Part shown: positions 26,674 to 36,370 of the stretch, piece after piece
Numbering within the stretch: position 1 is the stretch's first letter
Layout of the letters: each line of letters starts with the position of its first letter
From: JABSSA01 sp039984715
GTDB lineage: Bacteria > Pseudomonadota > Alphaproteobacteria > Rhodobacterales > Rhodobacteraceae
Length of the DNA stretch: 64,000 nt
Reading direction: 5' to 3'
Assembly (NCBI GenBank): GCA_039984715.1
Contig: JBDWUA010000016.1
Span: 248,001-312,000, forward strand
Translations under genes and position numbers: made by a program
Notes under the pieces: model-generated
Told to the model about the DNA's origin: nothing
The model's input: only the letters and a program-made list of their open reading frames with translations
The model's database searches: none

Positions 26674-26714
26674 AACTTAACTTTCTTACTGTAATGGGTG
26701 TATTCTTATCCTGC

Positions 26715-27461
26715 CTAGCGGCCGCCTGTCACGTCCAGACTGGACCCCGTGACATAGCTTGCCTCATCCGACATCAGCCACAAAATCGCCTGCGCGACTT
26801 CTTCGGCTGAGCCTTTGCGTTTCAATGGCACAATATGCGCCAACCGGTCTGCCCGATCCGGTTCACCGCCTTTGCCATGGATAGGCGTGTCGATAATGCC
26901 GGGCCGCACACACATCACGCGGATATCGTGCGCCGCGACTTCATCCGCCAACCCTTTGGTAAAGGTGTCGATGGCCCCTTTTGAGGCCGCATAATCCACA
27001 TATTGCCCCCCCGAACCCAAACGCGCAGCGGCTGATCCGACATTGATGATCACGCCGCCATTCCCCTGAGCCTCTAGACGCGACACGGCGGCCTTGGCCA
27101 CAAGCATGGCCCCAACGACATTGGTGGCGAACATACGGTTCAATCGATCGAAATCCATGTCCGTTAACCGCGCGGTCTGGGCCACAATGCCCGCATTGTT
27201 GATCAACGCATCAAGGCGACTAAATTCGCTGTCCAAACGGGCATAAAGCGCATCAATGGCAGCCGGGTCAGACACATCGCCCTGCTGAACCACAGCACGT
27301 GCACCAAGCTGTTCCGCCTCAGCCGCAACCGCATCAGCGCCAGACCGATCCGTATGATACCCAAGAACCAGATCATATCCGCGCTGGGCGGCCATACGCG
27401 CGCAAGCGGCCCCAATTCCGGTTGATGCGCCAGTGATAAGACAAACGGGACGAGTCGCCAT
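26715..27461 (-). CDS. Short-chain dehydrogenase/reductase (SDR)
   Basis: 248 residues from the ATG at 27461 (MATRPVCLITGA). It shows the classical SDR features: TGASTGIG for cofactor binding, NNAG in the middle, Tyr-Lys active site in YVDYAASKGAID, and PGIIDTP after it. GYHTDRSGADA near residue 35 suggests NADP(H) preference. The substrate is not evident from context. The two genes upstream are unrelated. Confidence 0.88.
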   Translation of the reverse strand: MATRPVCLITGASTGIGAACARMAAQRGYDLVLGYHTDRSGADAVAAEAEQLGARAVVQQGDVSDPAAIDALYARLDSEFSRLDALINNAGIVAQTARLTDMDFDRLNRMFATNVVGAMLVAKAAVSRLEAQGNGGVIINVGSAAARLGSGGQYVDYAASKGAIDTFTKGLADEVAAHDIRVMCVRPGIIDTPIHGKGGEPDRADRLAHIVPLKRKGSAEEVAQAILWLMSDEASYVTGSSLDVTGGR

Positions 27462-27814
27462 GGTAAAACCTTTCATATTTTAAGGCAGAGTGACTTACCT
27501 TGCGCGAAGTTTAAAGTGCTTGATGCACTCTGAGACTTATCGCGGTCAAATCTATGTAATTGCAGGCCGTTACACAGAGCGAATTCCCCGAGATGTTTTG
27601 AGTGATTGATGCCAAAGTTACTGCGTCCAGTTGGTGGGGCCAACAATTATCTATTGCCAACCATTGGACAAAGTAACGAATTGGCATTGCCTTGCTGGAT
27701 GTCATTCCAGATGTGCATCACACCCAAAGCGATTGGTTCGCCAATTCCTTCTATTTCCAAAGGTTTGGCTATGATAAAGCTAACACATTCAAAGTTTTTC
27801 AAAAACCCTATTTT
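27462..27814. other. Gene-free gap with several short hairpins
   Basis: No convincing frame in about 350 bases. Short stems include AGTGC/GCACT near 27515, GTTGG/CCAAC near 27629 and CTGGA/TCCAG near 27704. The part near 27815-27832 is the lost tail of the VPLPA gene. Confidence 0.4.
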
Positions 27815-27832
27815 TCAACCACGTCTTCTTAA

Positions 27833-28459
27833 CTATCCGAAAGCCGCCACGCCAAAAAATAGAAAAGGTAAGGATGCTGGCAATGGTACCGGAGCGACGG
27901 GTAGCGAATTTATCGCTCCGACAGCAACGAAAGGAGAAGACGCCAAACCCGGTCCGGCGCATGCGGCTGTTGTGCAGTCTCCTTGCAACGTTACTGAAGT
28001 TATGGTTCCACCCGCAGCCACGCCAAAGTCTGACAGGTCGAATAAGGACACATACACGTCGAACCCGCTTGCATTTGTGAACCCGGTAAAGGTTTGAGAC
28101 TCTACAACCTGAACGCCCCCGATAGTCACATAGATATCTTCTGCGGCTTCCACAAATAGCTCAAAGATTGCCAAATCCGCCCCTGTGCCATTGACTATTT
28201 TGTTGTCGGTAAAGCCGAGTGTGACAAATGAACCTATCGTCGTGTTGAAGGCAGTTGTATTGGCGTCGGCCCCAGTTAGAGCAGCCTCAGCCGAAGGAGC
28301 ATTCCAGACCGTGTGCCCGGATGCATCTGAAAGTAGGACGTCGGCGAACGCATTGTCATCGAATGTGGTTCCCAAAAATGTAGCTGCATTGGCAAATGGT
28401 GCGAGAAATATTGCCATAGGCAACGCAATAGTTTTTGAGAGCACGCTTAAATTAAACAT
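27833..28459 (-). CDS. Exported VPLPA-type sorting protein, tail cut by an in-frame TAG
   Basis: 208 residues. A signal peptide (ending LAPFANA) is followed by a Thr/Asn/Gly-rich beta domain (about 26-185). The C-terminus has PVPLPASLPFLFFGVAAFG, the PEP-CTERM-like VPLPA motif and the hydrophobic helix that exosortase reads. A TAG at 27833-27835 then stops translation. Read through, the next codons give Leu-Arg-Arg-Arg-Gly and a TGA at 27815, which is the basic tail that normally completes the signal. This is a nonsense change or a sequencing error in an otherwise intact protein. No exosortase is in the window. Confidence 0.75.
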   Translation of the reverse strand: MFNLSVLSKTIALPMAIFLAPFANAATFLGTTFDDNAFADVLLSDASGHTVWNAPSAEAALTGADANTTAFNTTIGSFVTLGFTDNKIVNGTGADLAIFELFVEAAEDIYVTIGGVQVVESQTFTGFTNASGFDVYVSLFDLSDFGVAAGGTITSVTLQGDCTTAACAGPGLASSPFVAVGAINSLPVAPVPLPASLPFLFFGVAAFG

Positions 28460-28846
28460 TGATTTCCCTACTTCTGCAATGGGCGGACCGGCGGTTAATT
28501 ATCGCCTTTATGTATACGGCTTGTTATTGGGTGCAATCCGAACGCTTCTGAAGCAATGTCGAAGAAAAGGACCTGTCGTTCTAAAATGGTCGGTTTGAAC
28601 GTTCTTACTGGCTGATGTTCCTGTGAACCGATTGGAACGCTAGATTGAAATGTGTCTGTCCTTCACCAACTTCAATAAAGCTGATGTCCATCCGTATTGC
28701 GGGCGATGGTTGGGTTTTGGTCGCTTTTCAAATCGCGGGTGTGGTTTGTTTCGGCTGGGGATTATCCGCGTTTTCAATCTGGTGTTCGGGCATGGCCCAC
28801 GTGGCTGGGATTCCGGAGCATGCAAATGCATAGCCTATGACGTTGA
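28460..28846. other. Intergenic region upstream of the VPLPA gene
   Basis: About 390 bases between the VPLPA start and the pepN terminator. Two overlapping short frames near 28645-28868 show no recognisable protein and are not called. The promoter of the VPLPA gene should lie at its left end. Confidence 0.4.
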
Positions 28847-28886
28847 GGGGTGTATGGCGGCGGTTTGAAATGCTGCGATACACCCC
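28847..28886 (-). terminator. Hairpin after pepN
   Basis: GGGGTGTAT (28847) and ATACACCCC (28878) form a perfect 9-bp stem with a GCGGC/GCTGC inner stretch. It lies 12 bases past the pepN stop at 28898. There is no strong T-run. Confidence 0.65.
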
Positions 28887-28897
28887 GGTATGTCTGG

Positions 28898-31441
28898 TCA
28901 GGCGTTGCGGATGCGTTCGATCATTTCGCTTGTGTCCCGGCTAAGGTCGGGGGTTTTGGCGATGCGTTCCAGTTCGGATTTCATCAGCGATTGGCGAATG
29001 GCATCATAGCGCCGCCAAGTTTGGAAGGCGGTGCACATGCGCGCTGTGGTTTGTGGGTTCAGGGGGTCCAGCTTGATCAGCCAGCTGGCGAGCAATGCAT
29101 AGCCTGACCCGTCTTTGGCGTGAAAACCCGCATGGTTCATTGTCAGCGCGCCCAGAGTTGCGCGGAACCGGTTGGGGTTCTTCATATTAAAGGCTGCGTG
29201 GCGGGTCAGGGCCGTTGCTGTGTCTGCGGCGTCATCTGGTTTTGCTTCCAGCACCTGAATGCCAAACCATTTGTCCATGACAAGGCGATCGTCGGTCCAT
29301 TGCGTTTCAAAGGACGCAAGGGCGCTGTCGCCTTTGCCAGCCCGCACAAGGCAGGCCAATGCGGCCAATTGCTGTGTCATGTTGTTGGCAGCGTCGTATT
29401 GCGTTTGGGCCTGTGCTCCGCCGTCGAGACGGGTCAGCAGGGACAGTGCCGAATTGCCAAGGCTGCGCATGCCGGATTGTGTGGCATCGGGGCGATAGGC
29501 GTCGGTCACTTGATGGTGGGCATAAAGGGTCGGCAAATCGTCAGACAGACGTGCGGCAAGCGCATCGCGCAAATCTTGGTGCGCCTGATAGATGGCGTCG
29601 GGATCAGGGGTTTCACCTTGGCGGTGCAATTCAGCGGCCAGTTCCGATTGACCGGGCAAACCCAACATCAAGGCGCGGTAAGCAGGATCAAGGTCTGGGT
29701 CTGTGATAACAGCGGCAAGCTCATCCAAATAGGCCGGGTCCGGCGCGGCCCGCTTGGTGATCATGCCCAGCAAGGCATTGCGACCCAAAGTGCGGCCTGC
29801 TTCCCATCGGTTAAACGGGTCGGTGTCATGGGCCAGCAAAAAGGCATGATCCGCTTGGTAATCCAAAACCACAGGTGCCGAGAAGCCGCGTAAAATCGAG
29901 GCTTTGGGACGTTCGGACAGGCCGGAAAAGCTAAAGCTTTGGCTGGTTTCGGTCATTTCCAACATTTGCGTGCTCAGCGCTTCGGAGCCGTCCGCGTTCA
30001 AGAGGCCAACGGCGATTGGCATCACCTGCGGGCCGGGTTTTGCAGTATAAGAGGACGGTTTGGTGTCTTGGGTGAAGGTCAGAGTGAATGTCCCATCGTC
30101 CCAAGTTTCCTTTGCCGTCAGATTGGGTGTGCCGGCTTGGGCGTACCAGCGTTTGAACTGCGTAAGGTCGCGTCCGGTGGCGTCTTGGAAAACGTGAATC
30201 CAGTCCTCGATGGTGGCGGCGTCACCGTCATGGCGGTCAAAATACAGGTTTAGCGCATTTTGATATCCTTGATCGCCCACAATCCGTTTGAGCATGCCGA
30301 TCACCTCGGCGCCTTTTTCATAGACAGTCGCGGTGTAGAAGTTGTTGATTTCCTGAAAGCTTTCGGGGCGAACAGGGTGGGCAAGGGGGCCTTGGTCTTC
30401 GGGGAACTGACGGGCGCGCAGGTCAATCACATCCGAGATGCGTTTGACCGGTTCAGAGCGCACATCCGACGTGAATTGCGCATCACGAAAGACGGTCAGA
30501 CCCTCTTTGAGGCACAGCTGGAACCAATCCCGGCAGGTGATGCGGTTGCCGGTCCAGTTGTGGAAATACTCGTGGGCAATGATCGCTTCGATGCGTTCAA
30601 AATTGGTGTCTGTTGCGGTTTCTGGGCTGGCCAGCACAGCAGAGGAATTAAAGATGTTCAAACCTTTGTTTTCCATCGCACCCATATTGAAATCGTCCAC
30701 GGCGACGATGTTAAACACATCAAGGTCATAGGCGCGGCCATAGACCTTTTCATCCCATTCCATCGACTTGATCAACGCTTCCATGGCGAATGCGCATTTG
30801 CCTTCGTCGCCGGGGCGCACCCAGACGGCCAGATCGACATCGCGGCCTTCGCTGGTTTTGAATTCACCGCGATGGGCCACCAATTCGCCGGCCACAAGGG
30901 CAAACAGATAGGCAGGTTTTGGCCACGGATCGTGCCATTCTGACCACCCATCCCCTGTCGCGACCGGGTTGCCGTTGGACAACAACACGGGATGCGGCCC
31001 GTTCACGCGCACCGTAAAGGTCGACATGACGTCAGGGCGATCTGGGTAATAGGTGATTTTGCGAAACCCTTCGGCCTCGCATTGGGTGCAATACATGCCG
31101 TTGGACAGATACAGACCTTCCAAGGCTGTATTGGCGGCCGGATCGATGCGCACTTCGCTTTCCCATGTGAACGGGATCGCGGGCACATCGCATGTCAGGC
31201 CTTGCGGTGTGATTTCAGGTTCGACAGGTTCGCCGTCAATTGATGCGCGCAGAAAGTTCAGGTTTTCGCCATGCAGGAAAAACGTCTTGTCCGTAGCATC
31301 AGGGTTGGGCGCAAAGCGGATGCGCGAGGTGACATGGGTGGCTGTGGGGGCCAAATCAAAGGTCAGATGCACAGATTCGACGCGAAAGCCGAAGGGTGTG
31401 TAATCTTTGAGATAGATCGTTTGGGGGGCTGCGTCGCGCAT
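28898..31441 (-). CDS. pepN: Aminopeptidase N
   Basis: M1-family zinc metallopeptidase that trims N-terminal residues in the cytosol. 847 residues, about normal length. Substrate-binding GAMENKGLNIF precedes the zinc site HEYFH at residues 290-294 (H290, E291, H294), with the downstream Glu in LKEGLTVFRD near residue 313. The N-terminal beta domain begins AAPQTIYLKDYTPFGFRVESVHL, and the C-terminal helical domain ends ERIRNA. It is divergent from glcB. Confidence 0.97.
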   Translation of the reverse strand: MRDAAPQTIYLKDYTPFGFRVESVHLTFDLAPTATHVTSRIRFAPNPDATDKTFFLHGENLNFLRASIDGEPVEPEITPQGLTCDVPAIPFTWESEVRIDPAANTALEGLYLSNGMYCTQCEAEGFRKITYYPDRPDVMSTFTVRVNGPHPVLLSNGNPVATGDGWSEWHDPWPKPAYLFALVAGELVAHRGEFKTSEGRDVDLAVWVRPGDEGKCAFAMEALIKSMEWDEKVYGRAYDLDVFNIVAVDDFNMGAMENKGLNIFNSSAVLASPETATDTNFERIEAIIAHEYFHNWTGNRITCRDWFQLCLKEGLTVFRDAQFTSDVRSEPVKRISDVIDLRARQFPEDQGPLAHPVRPESFQEINNFYTATVYEKGAEVIGMLKRIVGDQGYQNALNLYFDRHDGDAATIEDWIHVFQDATGRDLTQFKRWYAQAGTPNLTAKETWDDGTFTLTFTQDTKPSSYTAKPGPQVMPIAVGLLNADGSEALSTQMLEMTETSQSFSFSGLSERPKASILRGFSAPVVLDYQADHAFLLAHDTDPFNRWEAGRTLGRNALLGMITKRAAPDPAYLDELAAVITDPDLDPAYRALMLGLPGQSELAAELHRQGETPDPDAIYQAHQDLRDALAARLSDDLPTLYAHHQVTDAYRPDATQSGMRSLGNSALSLLTRLDGGAQAQTQYDAANNMTQQLAALACLVRAGKGDSALASFETQWTDDRLVMDKWFGIQVLEAKPDDAADTATALTRHAAFNMKNPNRFRATLGALTMNHAGFHAKDGSGYALLASWLIKLDPLNPQTTARMCTAFQTWRRYDAIRQSLMKSELERIAKTPDLSRDTSEMIERIRNA

Positions 31442-31734
31442 CGAGAGGTCCTTGGATGAGGAGCTGGTTTCACCAGAAGGTAGTGCGGGGTGCGGGGGGC
31501 TGCAAGCTGATCCGCGTTGTTCTGAAGGAGAGGGCAGAGATTAACACGCTGTCGTCGAAGATCAGGGTCTTGAGGTTCTGGATGACACGTATGATCCGGG
31601 TCAATTTGGTCCGTTTTGCAGGGCATTCCTTTCAAGGCTCTCATGATTGGTAAAGTCATTTGACCGAAGTTGTTTACGATAGGAAATTTTGTCTCTACAC
31701 CGGGCGGGAAGGTATGCAACGGAGGCACCCACCC

Positions 31735-33882
31735 ATGTATGTTGAGCGTAGCGATCTGAATGTCGCCCCTGAATTAGCCGCGTTTATTGAAGACCAAGCA
31801 TTGCCGGGCACCGGCGTGGCGAGTGCCGATTTCTGGGCAGGGTTTTCAGCGCTTGTACATGATCTGGGGCCAAAGAACCGTGCCCTTCTGGCCAAGCGCC
31901 AAGAGATACAAGGGCAGATTGATGCGTGGCATGTGGCCCGTCGGGGGCAACCGCATGATGCCGCTGAATACACGGCGTTCCTGAAGGACATCGGGTATTT
32001 GCTGCCTGAGGGGCCAGAGTTCGAAATCGAAACGGCCAATGTTGATCCGGAAATTGCAATGATACCGGGGCCGCAATTGGTGGTTCCGATCATGAACGCG
32101 CGGTTTGCGTTGAACGCGGCGAACGCGCGTTGGGGCAGCTTGTATGACGCATTATACGGCACCGATGCATTAGGCGATTTGCCAAGCGCGGGTGGGTATG
32201 ATGCCGCACGTGGTGCACGTGTTATCGCGTGGGCCAAGGGCTTTTTGGACGATGCATTGCCATTACAGGGCGCGTCGTGGGCCGATGTCACATCGCTGAC
32301 ACTGGACGGATCGGTGCCGGTCATCACGGCCAAAGGCGCGGGTGTCACCTTGAAAAATGCGGATGCATTTGAAGGGGCGCGCAAAGGAGATGGATCGGAT
32401 CATTATCTGTTCAAGAACAATGGTCTGCGTGTCGAGGTTGTTGTGGATGCATCCAGCGCGATTGGCGCAAGTGATGCCGCTGGAATTTCGGATGTGCGTT
32501 TGGAATCCGCGATGTCGACCATCATGGATTGCGAAGATTCCGTTGCGGCGGTGGACGCCGAAGACAAGGTGCTGGCCTATACCAACTGGCTGGGTCTGAT
32601 GAAGGGTGATCTGGAAGAAAGCTTTGAAAAGGGCGGCAAAATCCAGACGCGTCGCATGGCGCCGAACCTGACCTATACCGATGCAAATGGCGCCGCGTTC
32701 GACGTGAAAACCCGCGCGTTGATGTTGATCCGGAATGTTGGGCATCTGATGACCAACCCCGCGATACAGGACCGTGACGGCCACGAAGTGGGCGAAGGTC
32801 TGATGGACGCGATTATCACCACTTTGATCGCAAGCCATGATACCCGTGGTCAAGGGATTGGCAATTCGGCGCATGGGTCAGTCTATGTGGTGAAACCCAA
32901 AATGCATGGGCCGGAAGAGGTTGCGTTTGCGGATGAAATCTTTGGCCGGGTCGAAGTGGTTCTTGGGTTGCCTAAGAACACGGTCAAGCTGGGCATTATG
33001 GATGAAGAGCGACGCACGAGCGTCAATCTGAAGGAATGCATTCGGGCCGCTAAATCTCGGGTTGCGTTCATTAATACTGGGTTTTTGGATCGGACGGGCG
33101 ACGAAATCCACACCTCGATGGAAGCGGGCCCGATGGTGCCAAAAGGCGAGATGAAAGGGGCGGCATGGATCGCGTCTTATGAAGATCGCAACGTGGATAT
33201 TGGTTTGGCTTGTGGCCTGAAGGGCAAAGCGCAGATTGGCAAAGGGATGTGGGCGATGCCCGATCTGATGGCGGATATGCTGGAACAAAAGATTGGGCAT
33301 CCGAATGCGGGGGCGACTTGCGCTTGGGTGCCATCCCCGACGGCGGCGACATTGCATGCCACGCATTACCACAAGGTGGATGTGCTGGCGCGTCAAGACG
33401 CGTTGCGGGCCGGGGGGGCGCGTGGGTCGTTGGATGATCTGTTGACGGTGCCGGTTGCGGTGGGGCGCAATTTCTCGCCAGAAGAGATTGCGCGCGAAGT
33501 GGATAACAATGCGCAAGGGATCCTTGGATATGTTGTGCGTTGGGTCGATGCCGGTGTGGGATGTTCCAAAGTGCCTGACATCAATGATGTTGGATTGATG
33601 GAAGACCGCGCGACGTGTCGCATTTCGGCGCAGGCTTTGGCCAATTGGTTGCATCATGATGTGATTAGCGCGGATCAGGTGTTAGATGGGCTAAAGCGGA
33701 TGGCGGTTACGGTTGATGCGCAAAATGCGGGTGATCCAACCTATACTGCGATGGCGCCGGGATATGACGGCGTTGCGTTTCAGGCCGCGTGTGATTTGGT
33801 GTTGAAAGGGCGGGTGCAACCGTCGGGATACACAGAACCGGTTTTGCATGCGCGTCGGTTGGAAGCCAAAGCCGCCGGTTGA
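31735..33882 (+). CDS. glcB: Malate synthase G
   Basis: Condenses glyoxylate and acetyl-CoA to malate in the glyoxylate and glycolate routes. 715 residues from the ATG at 31735 (MYVERSDLNVAPELAAF). GGAGG at about 31720-31728 is a good ribosome site and rejects the in-frame codons further upstream. It spans nearly the full family length (about 720), with the Mg-binding and catalytic region in AMSTIMDCEDSVAAVDAEDK and EVGEGLMDAIITTLIASHDT. The downstream GlcG-like gene agrees with a glycolate-related role. Confidence 0.97.
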   Translation: MYVERSDLNVAPELAAFIEDQALPGTGVASADFWAGFSALVHDLGPKNRALLAKRQEIQGQIDAWHVARRGQPHDAAEYTAFLKDIGYLLPEGPEFEIETANVDPEIAMIPGPQLVVPIMNARFALNAANARWGSLYDALYGTDALGDLPSAGGYDAARGARVIAWAKGFLDDALPLQGASWADVTSLTLDGSVPVITAKGAGVTLKNADAFEGARKGDGSDHYLFKNNGLRVEVVVDASSAIGASDAAGISDVRLESAMSTIMDCEDSVAAVDAEDKVLAYTNWLGLMKGDLEESFEKGGKIQTRRMAPNLTYTDANGAAFDVKTRALMLIRNVGHLMTNPAIQDRDGHEVGEGLMDAIITTLIASHDTRGQGIGNSAHGSVYVVKPKMHGPEEVAFADEIFGRVEVVLGLPKNTVKLGIMDEERRTSVNLKECIRAAKSRVAFINTGFLDRTGDEIHTSMEAGPMVPKGEMKGAAWIASYEDRNVDIGLACGLKGKAQIGKGMWAMPDLMADMLEQKIGHPNAGATCAWVPSPTAATLHATHYHKVDVLARQDALRAGGARGSLDDLLTVPVAVGRNFSPEEIAREVDNNAQGILGYVVRWVDAGVGCSKVPDINDVGLMEDRATCRISAQALANWLHHDVISADQVLDGLKRMAVTVDAQNAGDPTYTAMAPGYDGVAFQAACDLVLKGRVQPSGYTEPVLHARRLEAKAAG

Positions 33883-34021
33883 TGCCGAAAAGGGCGGTTA
33901 TGGGGGATACCGGTTGATGCGGATGATTGTTGATGACAGTTGCTGTGAATGTGGGGGCAGTTTGTTCCCGACCCTGAGGGTGTCCAGACGGCACTTGGCC
34001 AAAAGATGAAGGTGATTGACT

Positions 34022-34444
34022 ATGGTTTCTGCGAATAAGGCGCGCACAATCGTGCGCAAAACGATTGAAAAAGGTCGCGAACTAGAATTGAAACCCTTGT
34101 CGGTTATCGTTCTGGATGCGGGTGGCAACGTTGTTAATTTCGAACGGTCAGATGGCTCCAGCCCCGGTCGGTTCGCAATTGCACATGGCAAGGCTTACGG
34201 CGCGGTCATGTTGGGCATGGCGGGCACAGCACAGATGGCGCGGGCAGAACAGCAGGCGTATTTCATGAACGCGGTGAATGGCGCTTTTGGTGGGCAAGTC
34301 GTTCCGGTTCCCGGTGGCATTTTGCTTTACGACAAGCGTGGCCGGATCATTGGTGCAGTTGGCGTGACAGGGGATACGTCGGACAATGATGTAATCGCCG
34401 GACAAGCCGGTGTCGAAGCGGCGGGACTGGTGGCTGAAATTTAA
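34022..34444 (+). CDS. GlcG/HbpS-family (DUF336) protein
   Basis: 140 residues, no signal peptide. Landmarks are LSVIVLDAGGNVVNFERSDGSSPG, FAIAHGKAYGAV and PGGILLYDKRGRIIGAVGVTGDTSDNDVIAGQAG, diagnostic of the family. The family includes GlcG, encoded in glc operons, and the haem-binding HbpS. It lies about 140 bases after glcB, on the same strand, so it may be co-expressed. Confidence 0.88.
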   Translation: MVSANKARTIVRKTIEKGRELELKPLSVIVLDAGGNVVNFERSDGSSPGRFAIAHGKAYGAVMLGMAGTAQMARAEQQAYFMNAVNGAFGGQVVPVPGGILLYDKRGRIIGAVGVTGDTSDNDVIAGQAGVEAAGLVAEI

Positions 34445-34552
34445 TCTATTTAGCGCATAAGCAGCCATGCACAGAGGATTGCGCGTGGCTGCGTATGGCC
34501 GAGGACGCAGGGCTGCGCTATACCGGGTTGAATCTAAGTACGAGAGGTCCGA

Positions 34553-35332
34553 ATGGCGCGCCCGATTATTGGTATCATCAGCAATATCCACGTCATCAAC
34601 GAGGAATACCGCGTGCATGGCGGTGGTGTGATCAATACATCCGCTGTCGCAGAAGTGTCGGGCGGGTTGCCGCTGTTGGTTCCGGCGGACCCGGCCTATG
34701 TGTCTATCGAGGATTTGATGGACAGGTGCGCGGGCTTTGTCTTTACCGGCGGGCGACCCAATGTGCATCCCGCAGAATATGGCGAGGCTGCAACAGAAGC
34801 CCATGGTGAATTTGATCGGGACCGCGATGCGCTAGCGTTACCGTTGATCCGGGCTTTGGTCGAACGAGGCCAGCCCTTTTTGGGAATTTGCCGCGGGTTT
34901 CAAGAGGTCAATGTGGCTATGGGGGGCTCGCTTTATCCAGAAATTCGCGATTTGCCGGGGCGGGACAATCACCGCATGCCCCCAGATGGTACAATAGAAG
35001 AGAAGTTTGCCTTGCGACACGAAGTCACATTCAGTGATGGCGGTCCGTTTGAACGGGTGATGGGCGCGCGCAAAGTGATGACCAACACGTTGCATGGTCA
35101 AGGGATCAAAGCGGCAGGCGAGCGGATCATTGTGGATGGATACGCCCCTGACGGCACGCCGGAGGCAACCTATATCGATGGCGCCCCCGGATTTACGCTG
35201 TCGGTGCAATGGCATCCGGAATGGAATGCGGCGCAAGACCCGGTTTCGCGGCCATTGTTCGAAGCCTTTGGCGCGGCAGTGCATGACTGGGCGGATCATG
35301 GGCGGGCGTGCCCGGTTTTGCGCAGCGCCTAA
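34553..35332 (+). CDS. Gamma-glutamyl-GABA hydrolase-like class I glutamine amidotransferase (peptidase C26)
   Basis: 259 residues. The nucleophile Cys is in FLGICRGFQEVNVAMGGSL and the His-Glu pair in SVQWHPEWNA, which completes the Cys-His-Glu triad. The PuuD-like layout suggests hydrolysis of a gamma-glutamyl amide such as gamma-glutamyl-GABA. No other Puu genes are nearby, so the substrate is open. Confidence 0.88.
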   Translation: MARPIIGIISNIHVINEEYRVHGGGVINTSAVAEVSGGLPLLVPADPAYVSIEDLMDRCAGFVFTGGRPNVHPAEYGEAATEAHGEFDRDRDALALPLIRALVERGQPFLGICRGFQEVNVAMGGSLYPEIRDLPGRDNHRMPPDGTIEEKFALRHEVTFSDGGPFERVMGARKVMTNTLHGQGIKAAGERIIVDGYAPDGTPEATYIDGAPGFTLSVQWHPEWNAAQDPVSRPLFEAFGAAVHDWADHGRACPVLRSA

Positions 35333-35407
35333 ATTCACTCAAATTCGCTGCTGTGTTTCGACCAAGGGTGGATGGTGTAGAAGTGTTCATCTTTCGAAGG
35401 GACGACG

Positions 35408-36292
35408 ATGACGGAGTCTGAAACACCAATTATTCCTGATCATTTGAAAACTTGGTTCAATGCGCGTTGGGCTCCGTCCATGGGGGCCATCGACGGGTAT
35501 GATGTGACGTTCCTTGGGATGTTGATTGCCAGTGAACAGCCACGGCGCGTTGTCGAGATTGGATGCGCCAGTGGTTTGTCCTCTGTCATTCTATCGACAT
35601 TGCTACAGGCACAGGGTGGCGGCACGTTGGACAGTTTCGATCTATTGGATCGGTTCTATGCAGACCCACAAAAACCCGTCGGATATCTTTTAAAAGAAAG
35701 CCCCGATTGTCCGGATGTACAAGTCAACGTCCATCCTGGAACGATGTCATTGGATGTGAAGGATCATGTCGAGGGCGGAATAGATTTTTGTTTTATTGAC
35801 GCCGCACACAAACATCCCTGGCCCTTGATTGATACGCTTGCCGTTTTGCCTTTGATGCGGGCGGGAGGTGTGATTGTGCATCACGATCTGCAGATGTTTA
35901 AAAACCCGGTAACCTGCGCCACTGGGCCCAAAGTTCTTTCGGATCAGATACCGCGTAAATTGGCCATTCGGCCTGGACAGTTGGGCTCAGAAGCTTTGAC
36001 AAAAGGGCTGAAGACGCGATCCGTGCACAATAACATCTTTGCATTGCGCGTTCCCGAGGATGTCACGCATTTAAGCCGAACGTTGGCGCAAGGGTTCCAT
36101 TTGGGATGGGATCGTGATCCGCAAAAACGCGTGCCCGAACAGTTCGCGGACCGGTTTTCGGCGCTGTTGAAAAGTACGTATGCACCGGATGTGGCGCAAT
36201 CGTTTGAATTTGGTCTGTCGCGTTACAATCCAGATGTGCCGCGTCAGGGTGTACGCCAATCTGTGGGTCGGATTGTGCGGCGGTTCAGGTAG
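35408..36292 (+). CDS. Class I SAM-dependent methyltransferase
   Basis: 294 residues. The SAM-binding motif VVEIGCASGLSSVILS is at about residues 41-56, and DAAHKHPWPLIDTLAVLPLMRAGGVIVHHD fits the downstream Asp and motif of O-methyltransferases (Methyltransf_24 type). The C-terminal 100 residues are extended and rich in Arg and Pro. It stands alone between the C26 and SDR genes. The substrate is unknown. Confidence 0.85.
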   Translation: MTESETPIIPDHLKTWFNARWAPSMGAIDGYDVTFLGMLIASEQPRRVVEIGCASGLSSVILSTLLQAQGGGTLDSFDLLDRFYADPQKPVGYLLKESPDCPDVQVNVHPGTMSLDVKDHVEGGIDFCFIDAAHKHPWPLIDTLAVLPLMRAGGVIVHHDLQMFKNPVTCATGPKVLSDQIPRKLAIRPGQLGSEALTKGLKTRSVHNNIFALRVPEDVTHLSRTLAQGFHLGWDRDPQKRVPEQFADRFSALLKSTYAPDVAQSFEFGLSRYNPDVPRQGVRQSVGRIVRRFR

Positions 36293-36370
36293 GGGACGGC
36301 TTGGTGGCTCTGTTTGCTGCGCAAATTCGCCCACCCGCCGACCCCGGCGGTATGGGATTGAGTTGAGGTT

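Noticed and set aside
27606..28097. 163-codon plus-strand frame over the VPLPA gene end
   Set aside because: Antisense to a gene with a signal peptide and sorting motif; no support of its own.
30260..30943. 227-codon plus-strand frame over pepN
   Set aside because: Shadow of pepN, which has all its motifs on the other strand.
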